Assembly: GCA_949126835.1 (NCBI GenBank)
Contig: OX421509.1
Location: forward strand, 6,126,411 to 6,190,410
Direction of reading: 5' to 3'
From: Anisus vortex
Lineage: Eukaryota; Mollusca; Gastropoda; Planorbidae
DNA length: 64,000 nucleotides
Below are positions 43,869-55,562 of the stretch, in pieces. The notes under the pieces are model-generated. The model did not search any database and was not told the origin of the DNA. It was given only the letters and a program-made list of their open reading frames with translations. A program made the position numbers and the translations under genes. Every line of letters starts with the position of its first letter. The stretch's first letter is position 1.

Positions 43869-46632
43869 ATGGAATTTATTGAAAATCCAGAAGAAGAAGT
43901 TTTGAAAACTTTATCCATAAAGAAGTTAAAAGAGATCGCTGAGATCTTAAAGATAGAAGTTACTGAAACTACACCATCGAGGACTGTGTTGACACAGCAG
44001 ATAAAAGATGTGTTGATTGCGAGTGGAAAGTTGAAAGTAGAATCAAGCGCGGAGGGATATCAAGTTGAAGGTCAGACTATGTCCGAACAGTTCCGATTTC
44101 AACTAGAAATGAAACGGATGGAAATGGAGATGGAACAAAGACGTCTAGAAAGTCAGGAAAGAGATAAGAAAAGTCAAAGAGAAATAGAAAGTCAGGAAAG
44201 AGATAAGAAAAGTCAAAGAGAAAGTCAGGAAAGAATAGAGCTAGCGAAGATAGGAGCTACTAAAAAAGAATCTCATAATGATGTAGAGATGGCCAGATGG
44301 AAAAAGCTAGTCCCTACCTACATTGATAAAGAAAGTGAAATTGCTAATTTCTTCCAGACCTTTGAAATTTCTTGCAGAGATTTTTAAGTTCCCAGAAGAT
44401 AAATGGGGAATATTAGTGAGAACAGCTTTTACTCAGGGAAGGGCAAGAGATTGTGTTCTATTGTTAAAAGAGGAGAATTTAAATGATTATGAAATCATTA
44501 AAGACACTGTACTTAAAGCCTATAACCAAATACCGGAAAGTTATCGGAAAAGGTTCCGTCAGTACACAATGTCCCCTTACCAAACACACTTAGACTTCCT
44601 TAGAGCAGAAGAAAAGTTAATGGATCAGTGGATAAAATCCAGAAATATCTCCACATTAAAAGAAATGAAAGATATCATTCTGTTAGAGGATTTTATTAAC
44701 AAAGTGAGGCCGGATATAAGAATGTATTTATCCGAGCGTGATATCACTGACCCACATAAGGCTGCTGATTTAGCTGAACAGTATGCACTGTGTCATAGGA
44801 CAGCTGGTGAAAAGAATGTTAATAGGCCACAACGGCAAGCAGAAAACACACAAAAACATCGTGAAAAAGAGCATTTTGTGAAACAAAATGATGTTAATAA
44901 AAAACCTATCAACAAAAACGTCCAATGTACTTTTTGTAAAAGAACAGGACATAGCATCGAAGACTGTTGGAGTATACGAAGCGACAAAAGACCTAACAAA
45001 GTGGTAATGTGTGCAAGCCATAAACCAATACAGAATGTACAAGAAAGCGAAAATACAAACGAACTGAATTCGAAGAAAGATTCTTCTAAACCAGAAACAC
45101 TGAGGGTGGATTTGCCTGAGAGCAAAAGTCAGAAGGTAGAGAAATCTACAACTGAAGATAATGAGGATAAATATCGTGATTATAAATACAGAATGGCTAC
45201 TATTGGATTAATTGTCCAAGTCCACAGAGACGAGAAAGTAGACCAACGTATTTTTGACTCGAACAAGAGTCTGAAGTCATCGAAAGATGAAACAACACCC
45301 GAAAGTCATGGTCAAGGGAAGAATAAAATTGACACAGAGACCCTGTGCAGTTTTCAACCGTTCATTAGTGAAGGTTGTGTGGCCTTACAAAAGGAAGGAC
45401 CACTGAAGTCCGTAAAAATATTACGAGACACAGGAGCATCATTAACACTGCTGCTTAAAGATGTATTACCATTAAATGATAATACATTGACAGGACAGAC
45501 TGTCCTATTGAGAGGTTTTGAATGGAAAGAAGAAATACCTCTACATAGGATATACCTCACATCTGACTTGGTGATAGGATATGTGACAGTTGGAGGAATA
45601 TCAAAACTTCCTGTTGAGGGCATATCCGTTATCCTAGCAAATGATTTGGCGAAAGGGAGGGTGAGACCTGAACTGATTGTGAAGGAAAATCCAGACCCTA
45701 GTCCTATGGTGGAGACAGGAAAAGAAAAAGAACTTTATCCTGTAGGTGATGTCATAAATGGTATGACACCACAGAAAAAGAAAGAAGAAATTATCTCACA
45801 AGAAAAGGAAAAGAAAGAAGAAATTATCCCACGAGAGAAGAAAGAGGAAGAAGAAGTGGAACGTGATACTACTATTTTCTCCATGATTGAAGATTGTCCG
45901 AAAGGAAATGATCAATCAAAGAAGTCATCACAAAATGAATTGATTGCTGAGCAGAAAGTAGACCCAGAGTTGCTACAGTTGCATGAGAAAGCTGTCGACG
46001 AGAAAGAAACTCCTACTACTGATGTCTATGAACAGATAGACCACAGCATAAACAAACAACAATGCAAACCTGCAGTTGCCGGTACAGATGAAGATTTGAG
46101 GAGCATCACTGAAGAAACGAGTGCGGAGAGCTGGACCGAAACTATCAAAAGCTATGGGTTACCACAATCCATACCGACAGATCGAAGGACCAACTTCGCC
46201 CCGGAACTCTTCAATCCAGTCCTAAAGAACTTATGCCTGGAGCAGGAGATGTCAACTGAATCCCATCCGGAAAGTCGAGGAGCCTATGGACCAATCTTTG
46301 GACCTACTGTCCAAGGACCACTCAAACTACTTCAAGAGGAATGGCAGACCGAATTGGACCTCCTTGGGCTGATCAAGTACCTAGATAAGTACATATATTT
46401 TTTGTCTGACATAACTGTGTTTGTTAGAAAAAAATTGTACACTGCTCACATGCAGATGCCATTGTTGTGTGATGAAAGAAAGGCAAAAATATTATATCAT
46501 TTGAAAATGATAAAGCCTTACCTTCTGAAAACAATTGGAATAAGCTTGATGTTGTTAACATTGTTACTCTTATTTGTAAAATTTATGCCTGGAGTACAGG
46601 ATGAATTGAATGACAAATTCACTGATAGTTAG
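43869..46632 (+). pseudogene. Gag-protease-integrase remnant, frameshifted (inner)
   Basis: ATG at 43869 opens gag with an N-terminal SAP/helix-extension-helix-like segment (residues about 14-55: LSIKKLKEIAEILKI) and a charged coiled coil of repeated SQERDKKSQRE (about 90-125). A run of five T at 44381-44385, where the outer copy has four, shifts the frame and stops it at 44387. The remaining frame, the same domains as in the outer copy (SCAN-like capsid, zinc knuckle, protease DTG, integrase remnant, hydrophobic tail), then stays open from there to 46632. So one base separates this copy from an open frame. The two copies agree at nearly every residue. Confidence 0.88.
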
Positions 46633-48122
46633 TTACCAAACTTACTATTTTAAAACTAAATCCCTTACTTGTGATGAAAAAGGAATGAGTAAAAGTATTG
46701 TTAGAGTAAATATCATTATAGTGTGATATTTCTAAACAAACTTGTTAGGTTGAGCATTTAAAATAATTGCTATAAGAGAAAAAGATCAGTTTTATCCGCA
46801 GAATTGGTTTCTAAATCAGAGGACATTATAAATGTGGACTGATTATAAGATATGTTTGAGAATCTCTGGACATGATAATTGAAACATTTGGCAGAGAGGA
46901 TAATTTGATTGAAAAAGATGTAAATGGTTTTGAGAAAAGAGAATTTTCTATCACTAAAGTATTGAGAAATGTTTTATGATTGTACTATGGAAATTTATTT
47001 TATCATGTACTGTTGTTGAAATAATTGCACTGAGTCAAGATGCAAATTTCTTCTATGTGAATTTATTCATTTGTTCTATTATCATTGAATGTATGATAAT
47101 GTAGGGTAAAAAATAGTTGCAGCAAGGCAGAACTATGACTAACAAGAATTCCAAGAAATGTATTATATATGATTTTTCACTTTTAGGATACTGTTACATG
47201 AAAAGCAGACCAGAAGTGAAACTAATGTTAAATAAAACTTATCCTTGTTTTGTATAAATTTAGGATATGTGCCACTGACTTGACACTGTAAACCAGAATG
47301 GTTGAGAATTTATAATGTTGACATACCAATGTTCAACTAATGTATGATTAATTAAGGATTTCATGTCAAGATTGTAAAACTAATCTATATTTTTTCTGTA
47401 TTAGTTAAAATAGATTGAATGAATTGTATTGACAAGCAAAAGACTGGGTAGACCTGAACACTGTGAAAGTAACAGGAGAATCTATGAATAAGGAATAAAA
47501 CCTTTATGGAAAATGGAAAAGAGCAATGTACACCACTGAAAAGATTGGAAATGGAATGTTTTACCACACCAGTCAAACCAGCAGTTGTTTTGTACATAAA
47601 TTGTTACATTGATTTCGCTCTGAAAAAAAAAATTAATAGTAGCCTATGCTTAACTCTTTTCTACTTCAGTAATATTGTAATTGAAATGTCTTTAATGTAA
47701 TTAAAAGAAAATAAGTACTTACTATTTAGTACTAAGATTGTATGAAGATAATATAATCTGCTTTGATTGATAGTTAATTAAGTAAATTAACCAAATTTGT
47801 TTCAAGTAAATCCATGTCTGCATGAAAGATAGAATGTTTCAATGTGAACTCTTTTAAAAAGAAAATAATGACGTCGAAAGGTCATGGTAAAATGAGAAAT
47901 TGAAATATTTTTAATGATTTTTGCTATAAACTATTTTAATTCGTGAACAGACTATGTTTAATGTTCTCAAAATAATATAAATGAATTTGATTTTGAGATG
48001 ATAGATGTTAAAGAATGCTCCTTTAATACGATAACTATTTAATCGCGTAGCAATTTTATTTGACCTCGGCTGTGATGAGGTAAATTTGCATAGCGATGTC
48101 AACATTGTTAAAATCAATTGAG

Positions 48123-48161
<39 letters not shown>

Positions 48162-48781
48162 CGGAATTGACCTCAATTTCTGTGTCGCGTCACAGACAGT
48201 TGTCTAATGTGTTAGTCAGCCTACAAGCATGTAAAAAGAAATACTGTCTACACGAGCAATAATTTTTGTAACGTGTAATTAGGTCAGGTCTAGTAGTATT
48301 TTTTCATCAAGAGCGTTTGTTTTTTTTCTGCTTATGAAAAAATAAGTCGTGTCTGAATAGACATTAAGTGATTTTTCTTTTGTTGTTTGATTACAAATGT
48401 AAAAGATATTAGTTTATAATTAAATGGACGAGAGAGGTTTTTATTAACGTGGAATGTTCATGTAATAGAAGTTATTAACTTGTATTATATTATATCTATT
48501 AAGAATGATTATGTATTATTCTTGTATACAAGATTTAGATAAACAATTTAATTGTCCATTGTTTTGAATTAAAAATTGAATGATTGAATGACTATAGTTA
48601 AGCCATTTGATAAGATGAATTTATATTGCATATATTATTATGTTATTGTTATCAGTTCGATTGAATTATTGGGATCGCCAATTGAACTGTATTGTTTTCC
48701 CCGGAATATTTTCTTTTATAATTATTCCTTAAAATTAACATTTTTTCAAATGTAAAAGAAATAATTATAAAACTTTAGAAG
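46633..48781 (+). other. Non-coding 3' region of the inner element
   Basis: About 2.15 kb of AT-rich DNA matching 38559-40716 on the opposite strand, with an (AG)n run at about 48124-48158. No RT or RNase H motif was seen. The polypurine tract (a G8 run) ends at 48788, just before the LTR. Confidence 0.7.
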
Positions 48782-48789
48782 GGGGGGGA

Positions 48790-49414
48790 TGTTACGAATA
48801 TCGGTCATAAATGAATGACGTAGTAAGGCATTGACCTCTTAACAAGTGCGTATCAGAGTCCAAGGCGACCAAGGTTTGACCTTTATGCCCTGAGGGCAGT
48901 TTAAATAAAATAATTCGTTCAAATCCCGTGGAAATTGGAGGATAATTCTGGATCGTAGTAATTATAGAGAAAGAGGTTAAAATGCGTATTAAGACCCTGT
49001 AGAATCTTCGATGATAGTTTTCTTTGTAAAGTCCCGACCTCCTTAAAGTTAGTTCAGTTCGGAAGTTTGTCGAGTGAAGTCGCTAATATTCATTTGTATA
49101 TTGTATGCCATTGTATTGAAACTTATGTTGCCATCAGTTGATGAAGTTTATTGATCGTTTATATTGAGTCTACAATTTAAATAAAATTGTTTATTCAACA
49201 ACTGGAGTTGTTTGATCTATCATTGTTGAGAAATGTGTTGAAGATAATTATCACGAATATAACTACATTACTGCATAGACCTGTCAGTCAAGGAACCCCT
49301 AGCTTGGGCTACAGATTAGCAGAATCTAGAGACTTCTAATAAAGATACAACTATATTCATTGAATCCGATTTAACGAGTCGTAATAATAGTCAATCATAT
49401 AGAGGTCCATAACA
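48790..49414 (+). repeat. LTR, inner element, 3' copy
   Basis: 625 bp, nearly identical to 43071-43695. Confidence 0.93.
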
Positions 49415-49830
49415 ACATCATTATGAGATTCTTTTTTAGTAGCTCCTATCTTCGCTAGCTCTATTCTTTCCTGACTTTCTCTTTGACTTTTCTTATCTCT
49501 TTCCTGACTTTCTATTTCTCTTTGACTTTTCTTATCTCTTTCCTGACTTTCTAGACGTCTTTGTTCCATCTCCATTTCCATCCGTTTCATTTCTAGTTGA
49601 AATCGGAACTGTTCGGACATAGTCTGACCTTCAACTTGATATCCCTCCGCGCTTGATTCTACTTTCAACTTTCCACTCGCAATCAACACATCTTTTATCT
49701 GCTGTGTCAACACAGTCCTCGATGGTGTAGTTTCAGTAACTTCTATCTTTAAGATCTCAGCGATCTCTTTTAACTTCTTTATGGATAAAGTTTTCAAATT
49801 TTCTTCTTCTGGATTTTCAATAAATTCCAT
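49415..49830 (-). pseudogene. Gag N-terminus of the outer element
   Basis: The minus-strand ATG (49828-49830) starts the outer gag. It runs through the SAP-like segment and the SQERDKKSQRE coiled coil, and is cut at 49415 by the inner element. The frame that continues into the inner LTR for about 20 residues is meaningless. The rest of the gene lies at 40717-43070. Confidence 0.88.
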
Positions 49831-50003
49831 TCTTTAGTTAAGAGATTTTAAAAATGTAAATTTTTCCAACTTACGTTTTTCCAATCGGAAGAATAATTTC
49901 AGCGTTCTTAGGCTTGCTCAGTAGGTCACTGCTCCAACACACAACACAACACAACTTGAATATATGCTTCACTATACAACTATATCGGACGAAGACCCCA
50001 AAC

Positions 50004-50628
50004 TGTTATGGACCTCTATATGATTGACTATTATTACGACTCGTTAAATCGGATTCAATGAATATAGTTGTATCTTTATTAGAAGTCTCTAGATTCTGCT
50101 AATCTGTAGCCCAAGCTAGGGGTTCCTTGACTGACAGGTCTATGCAGCAATGTAGTTATATTCGTGATAATTATCTTCAACACCTTTCTCAACAATGATA
50201 GATCAAACAACTCCAGTTGTTGAATAAACAATTTTATTTAAATTGTAGACTCAATATAAACGATCAATAAACTTCATCAACTGATGGCAACATAAGTTTC
50301 AATACAATGGCATACAATATACAAATGAATATTAGCGACTTCACTCGACAAACTTCCGAACTGAACTAACTTTAAGGAGGTCGGGACTTTCCAAAGAAAA
50401 CTATCATCGAAGATTCTACAGGGTCTTAATACGCATTTTAACCTCTTTCTCTATATAATACTGCGATTCAGTTTTATTCTCCAATTTCCACGGGGTTGGA
50501 CGAATTATTTTATTTAAACTGCCCTCAGGGCATAAAGGTCAAACCTTGGTCGCTTTGGACTCTGATACGCTCTTGTTAAGAGGTCAATGCCTTACTACGT
50601 CATTCATTTATGACCGATATTCGTAACA
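50004..50628 (-). repeat. LTR, outer element, 5' copy
   Basis: 625 bp, matching 37921-38545. The primer-binding site (minus strand GTTTGGGGTCTTCGTCCG) lies at 49986-50003. Confidence 0.93.
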
Positions 50629-50920
50629 ATTTCTTAAAAGGAAAGTATACGAAATATTTTGATTTCACTTTAAAAATGCCTGTGCAACTTTTTATAGTTT
50701 TTCGGCGCAAAGCTAGAAAAAAAAATTATGCGCTAAGATTATTTTTAAAACAATTCATACGGAGTAAGGAGATATTTTTGAGATTTGCGACACATATATT
50801 TTTTCTGTACGTTTCATTTGCAGTAGTCAATCAATTATTTAATTACATGATGGTAAACTTAGTTTGCAAATAAAGGGAGTATAATAAAAACTTCGTTTTT
50901 ATGGTTTTCTTGTTTAAAAT
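50629..50920 (+). repeat. Repeat R1, right part beside the LTR insertion
   Basis: Continues the repeat interrupted at 37920. It aligns with the minus strand of about 5060-5290 (acaaagctag-like word, aaagggagtataataaaaac). The 87-codon frame that starts at 50610 begins inside the LTR and is not a gene. Confidence 0.65.
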
Positions 50921-51650
50921 ATAAAGACTGGTGGTACGGTACTGTAGTAGACCTCTTGATTGCTATGTGCAGAGGAGTCGCTGCTTTGTGAGTATGTCTC
51001 AAACTGAAACAAGTGTTTGGATAATATTAAGGGTACTATTGGCTTATTTTATACAGTTGTGTCATTATCTTTGAATATGTATACCAATATTAATTATTTG
51101 TTTTGGCTAGCTTTTCAAAGGCGGGCACTGTTATTTATTTACCATGCTGGGTTGATTTAATTTAATATAATTCTATTTTCTACAATTTTAATACAATACT
51201 GTAAGGAATAAAGTACATTATTAATATATCTTTATTTCCTTTTTCTATTAGCGTGTCATCTAACTGGGATTTTGTTTCATTTAGATTTAGTTTTTTATGT
51301 ATTTTGTGATTAGATTCGATTAGCAGTTGTTAGCAGGCAGTTGATAGAATAGTGAATAGTCTAGATGTTTTGATAGGATTATGTATATATATGATATGTA
51401 ATAAAGCTCTTATGGATATATCTATAGTACTCTATTTGTTATATGGTTCCTAATGTTGTTCTTGTGTCGTGCTTAATGTATAGTGTTTGTGTTGTATTTA
51501 GGCCAAATTAGGTCTTAGTTTAGTTAGCTTTAGCCTTAGACCTTTACGGTCACTTCGGGTTTTCCGAAGTTGCCCAGACTAGGATCTTTCATCTTCCTTA
51601 CACCCCTAACATTTAGTTGATGGATCCATAATGTTTTGTTATATTTTTGT
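50921..51650. other. AT-rich intronic DNA
   Basis: No feature was recognised. Confidence 0.4.
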
Positions 51651-51835
51651 TTAAATTACTTCAACAATATGATGATTCCAAGATAACTTATCATTTATTA
51701 TTACTCCTAGATACTTAGCATTGTTAGTTTGAGTTGGTTCTTTACCATGAATGAAGTAGTTTGTTATTATTTGTTTCTTTCTCTTGGATACCCTTATCAG
51801 TTGGCATTTTTCTGGGTGAAAACTGGGTTGCAATA
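51651..51835 (-). pseudogene. LINE family A, RT fragment (minus)
   Basis: The minus strand reads FHPEKCQLIRVSKRKKQII and NAKYLGVIINDKLSWNHH, the same RT segment as at 1339-1505. It is less decayed than the first copy. Confidence 0.75.
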
Positions 51836-51924
51836 GAGAAATTGACCAATGATCGGGATACCTGGAGGACTCTTGTTGGCAGCCTATGTCCCAGTTTAGG
51901 CGAAAGGCATAAGTAAGTAAGTAA

Positions 51925-52095
51925 GCTGACAAGGCTCGGTCAAGTGGTGCCAAAAAACATTCTCCAAGGCACTATAGAAGGAGGACGTCAGGGAGCCCGC
52001 CAGCTGAAATGCTTGTTCGAATATATAGCCTAAGGGTTTGGACAAAGCTGCAAATAGCTAAACTAGTGGCAAAGGTCAGATGATGATGACAATTG
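51925..52095 (+). pseudogene. LINE family C, 3' coding end
   Basis: The plus strand contains NILQGTIEGGRRQG in a decayed frame, the arginine-rich C-terminal block of family C, followed by a gatgatgatgac-type end. Confidence 0.55.
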
Positions 52096-52304
52096 CACTA
52101 AATTGTTAATGTGCTGTATTTCTATTTTAGTATTTAATGCTTGATGTATTAGTCATAGATCTATGGATATTTTTTCTTTTACTTATATCGTGCAACACAA
52201 ATAAGAAAACAAATGTATACATATGGCAATAATTTTCATAAAGTAATATGCGCTGCATACCACTTTTTGACTAATCATTATTTATTAATATTTTACTATT
52301 TTAG

Positions 52305-52487
52305 CTTTTGAATCTGAATCCACGATACAAACTTCAGATTACTATAAACTTCCAAAACCCAACAATGCAGTACAACAAAATCCATCTTCTATAACAGCCA
52401 GTAGTCTCATTCAGTGTGCCAGTATGTGCATGTCTCAAGGCTGCAGCTGCTTTTCATTTAACAAACAACTTCAGACATGTAATATTG
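52305..52487 (+). CDS. Lectin gene 2, PAN/apple-like exon
   Basis: A 183-nt exon after TATTTTAG with the donor TTG|GTAAGT. The frame (phase 1 at both ends) gives KLPKPNNAV, then IQCASMCMSQGCSCFSFNKQ. The cysteine pattern is the same as in gene 1 (19584-19757). It follows the proposed signal exon at 33852 in the correct phase. Confidence 0.85.
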
Positions 52488-52575
52488 GTAAGTTAATGTG
52501 TTATTTCAATAGGCTTTTTTTTTGGCGGGATAGACTGGGTTTGGAAACTTCCCATACGAACACTCTTCAGCCAAT

Positions 52576-52975
52576 TGACCAGTCTTAAATCTTATGCATG
52601 CATAAGTTTTGGTTGCAGTTTCACTTCTGATCCTCTTAGCTAAATTTGATTTGAAAAATGGCTACCTTCTGTCATAAATTCTGGCATACTCACTTTTAAT
52701 ATTGAAGACATAATCCTCACAATAATACTTATAGCCTTTGTTTATTTGTAATCGGCATGAACTTGCAGTTGAAATTGCAATGAATTTCTCAACATCCGTA
52801 AATGTTAAGTCAGCAACAAGGCGTAAATCTCTGCAATCGTAATGGTTGCCAAACGAAATGAAACCGGAAGTTCGACAATGCACTTGAAACATGCCCAAAA
52901 GATATTATACGATTATTTACGGAAATATAGCGGAAATGAATTTGCATCCAAATTGCCTATTTAAGACTGGGCAAT
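52576..52975. mobile_element. Possible MITE with short inverted ends
   Basis: Left attgaccagtcttaaat and right atttaagactgggcaat are inverted copies about 380 bp apart. The target duplication is unclear and the repeat is short, so this is tentative. Confidence 0.35.
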
Positions 52976-53279
52976 AACTGGCTTATCTATCTGGTGGATA
53001 TGATGACAGAGATTTTGCCTTAGGTTTCTTCGGAGTTATGGCACGATATTTTATTTATTTTATGGATAATGCGATGTACAAGGATGAGGTTAGAATTAAT
53101 TAACTTAGTGTATTTCTCTGTCAGAAATTTGTCTAAATGTTTCTCTAATCTAGTTAACAACGACACTGTTGACTTAAAAAAAAGGCCTACGATGGATGAC
53201 ATGGATGGTGCTGAATGGTAGACATTATATCTAATCATCTATGTATCTATCATATATATATATTATATAACATATATCC

Positions 53280-53765
53280 AACGTGTCCAGAACTGCGCTT
53301 CCAGACTGGTCCTCATGGAGAACAAGTCAAATCATATTACTCCTCTGCTCCGATCTCTGCACTGGCTACCCATCAACAACCGGATCTCCTACAAGCTGGC
53401 TTCTCTCTGCTACAAGTGCCTGAATGACTCTGCCCCGGATTACCTTTGCTCATGTCTTGAGCTCTACACCCAATCCCGCCCACTTAGCTCAGCTTCTGAC
53501 TCACTGACTCTTCGGATCCCTCTCGCGAAGCTAGTGTCCGCTGGCCATCGCGCATTATGATACAAGGACCGTCCGCCTGAAATCCCCACCCACTCCAGCT
53601 TCGCCAGAGCCCTATCTTCGACACCTTCGACTCACCTATTCCAGTAGCGTTCGTATATACATTTTCGTCTGTTTTTCGTGTTTGTACTCTGTCTGTTACA
53701 GTTGCCAGCGCATAGAACTCTCCTCAACGAGATAATATGCGCTATATAAGCATTATTATTATTAC
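53280..53765 (+). pseudogene. LINE family B (CR1/L2-like) C-terminus and 3' end
   Basis: The plus strand gives RVQNCASRLVLMENKSNHIT, PLLRSLHWLPINNRISYKLA, LCYKCLNDSAPDYLCSCLE and LYTQSRPLSSASDSLTLRIP, then a stop after GHRAL. The 3' UTR ends in gcgctatataagcattatta, (TTA)n. It lies in the intron between exons 52305 and 54156 of lectin gene 2. Confidence 0.85.
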
Positions 53766-53871
53766 TATTTTTCGCATACCAATCATTTATATGTTTGTGT
53801 GTGTTTGCATTTTAATCAATTAAGAAAAAGATAGACTAAATTCTATATAACTCGTCGGACTAAATTTGAAC

Positions 53872-54115
53872 TATTGCGCCGCTGAATCAGCGTTAACCAG
53901 TTTCTGTGGCTTCGGCATACTAGGTGATTGTGTGGCCAGCACTATGCACATCCGCCTTTACTTTACCACAACTAAGGTAGAGTACCCACCAGAGCTTTGT
54001 AGACTGAGGGACACCCTCAAGAACCCGGGGAAAAATCCTAGAATTCACCGGGATTCGAGCACAGGGCCTACGGTACGCCAGTCGAACGCGCTGCTGCTTG
54101 GCCATCGTGCACCAT
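53872..54115 (-). mobile_element. SINE family 1, minus orientation, with head
   Basis: Reverse complement of family 1 from the body to a recognisable head (ggccaagcagcagcgcgttc near 54105; box B region near 54055 with cgaatcc). It ends about 40 bp upstream of a lectin exon acceptor. Confidence 0.75.
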
Positions 54116-54155
54116 AGTATTATAGAGATATATTGTTTTATGCATTTCATTTCAG

Positions 54156-54320
54156 GCAGCTGTATACTAACCAACGCAAGTACCAACACAAGTCAAGACA
54201 TTTATGTTTCTTGTAATCGAAGCGATGGTTTCCAGCTTGTTACCAATGGTTCAATCACAGCAAATGTATGGCTGTCTACTGACCGAGCCAACTATACTGC
54301 TGCCAGAGATGACTGTAAAA
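54156..54320 (+). CDS. Lectin gene 2, first C-type lectin exon
   Basis: A 165-nt exon after TTTCAG, the same length as its gene 1 partner. It encodes NASTNTSQDIYVSC, FQLVTNGSITANVWLSTDR and NYTAARDDCK. The donor is AAAA|GTAATT. Three or more N-glycosylation sequons are visible. Confidence 0.87.
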
Positions 54321-54410
54321 GTAATTGTGACGACACCATACATATTAAGTGGCTTAACGTAACGTTAGAGTTTAACGTTAAAGTAAAAGATTTAGAAACT
54401 CCGGTTGTTA

Positions 54411-54430
54411 AGAGACACACACACACACAC

Positions 54431-54492
<62 letters not shown>
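54411..54492. repeat. (AC)n(AT)n compound microsatellite
   Basis: Short (AC)n followed by about 30 AT units, 90 bp after the exon donor. Confidence 0.9.
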
Positions 54493-54496
<4 letters not shown>

Positions 54497-54886
54497 GCTT
54501 TTGGATGTCACACAACACACTTCTTTATCGCCCTCAATAAGCTCTCTCCTTCCCCTCGACCTTACCCATGTTCCGTGAACAAATCTAAAATGTTGTTCAA
54601 AAATGGTCAAAAGGTGTTAAAAAAAAATCATAACAATTTTTGCAGATAAATTTGCACGCTTGTTACCGTGATAAGTTAATGAAAGAAGAGTTTTCTAGTT
54701 GAAATAAAGCTCAATTAATTAGATTCGGATAATATTTTAAATGGTGACATATTATCCTATAGTGAGCCTTTAGCCCAATGCTACCCTAATGAGTGATTGC
54801 TCAATATCACGAACGCAACACAGAAAATAGGACAATATGTTTGAAATTCCGTCGCAAGAGTTGACCTAATATAAATTTATAGCTCT
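54493..54886. other. Intron DNA before the Gmr1-like element
   Basis: No feature was recognised. Confidence 0.4.
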
Positions 54887-55550
54887 TGTTACGTCCACAA
54901 TCCCCTTGTGGCCAGAGCTGTGTAGATCTTGCTGATAATTCTCGTTAGTCCTAGGGGAGACTTTAATTATTAGTATTTATGTTTCAGTATTACACGAACT
55001 CTTCTTATAGTCCTGGGCACAAATTCAGTATTTGTATTCCAACATTTCCTTTCTTGTAAATTATGGTAGTAGATCAATCTTAGTAACTTGATAGGATAGT
55101 AACTTGACAAAGAAGCTTCAGTGTAACTGTTGTTGATAGTTTATTTCAGGTGGTATGTTCAATATATACAATATATCTATTATGTACAGTTAGAATAAAA
55201 TAGTGCAAACACAAACGTTCTCAAAAGAACATATTTTGAAACTCTCTGTCTTTCAGACAAAACAAATCATTAAATACTATCCGAGTGGTGCAAGGGACAG
55301 ACCCACTACCAGTAGGGGTGAAAATCATGGTAACATTACAAAACTCATAACAAAACGATATGAACTTCCCCTATTAAATAATGAGTCGTTCCCAGACTCT
55401 GAGAATTTGAGATCAACACAGAATCCCAGCATTACCTAGAACATTTCGTTTTCCTACTAAACGTCCTAATATCGCGTGTAGTAAGAAAAGAGAGAGAGAG
55501 GAGAATAAACATTGCGTGTTCCAATTCTTGGAAAAACAATATACATGACA
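54887..55550 (-). repeat. LTR of the Gmr1-type element, 3' copy
   Basis: 664 bp on the plus strand from TGTTACGTCC to ATACATGACA. It differs from the other LTR mainly by a small length difference of about 11 bp near 55075-55095 (the other copy has an extra tatagtaatgtatacaac-like segment). Confidence 0.93.
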
Positions 55551-55562
55551 CGCCCCCACCCA
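55551..55562 (-). other. Polypurine tract of the Gmr1-type element
   Basis: On the minus strand GGGTGGGGGCG directly precedes the 3' LTR. Confidence 0.7.

Larger units (their letters stand above)
43071..49414 (+). mobile_element. Non-autonomous Gmr1-related LTR element (inner)
   Basis: A second complete copy of the same family in plus orientation, inserted into the gag of the outer one. LTRs are at 43071-43695 and 48790-49414. The 4-bp duplication ACAT flanks it (43067-43070 and 49415-49418), and the outer gag continues exactly across it. Its LTRs differ from each other at two or so positions seen by eye (near 43450 and 43601), so it is also recent. It has the same layout as the outer copy. 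Confidence 0.92.
37921..50628 (-). mobile_element. Non-autonomous Gmr1-related LTR element (outer)
   Basis: A complete LTR element in minus orientation: 3' LTR 37921-38545, 5' LTR 50004-50628, flanked by the 4-bp duplication ATTT (37917-37920 and 50629-50632). Minus-strand order: LTR, primer-binding site, leader, gag start (49830 to 49415), inner element insertion, rest of the coding frame (43070 to 40717), about 2.2 kb non-coding, polypurine tract, LTR. Its two LTRs look identical by eye, which means a young insertion. It lies in the first intron of lectin gene 2, antisense to it. It has gag, protease and an integrase remnant but no RT or RNase H. Confidence 0.9.

Noticed and set aside
50610..50873. 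87-codon basic reading frame
   Set aside because: Its start lies in the LTR and its body in repeat R1; the paralogous R1 copy at 5.2 kb does not keep the frame.
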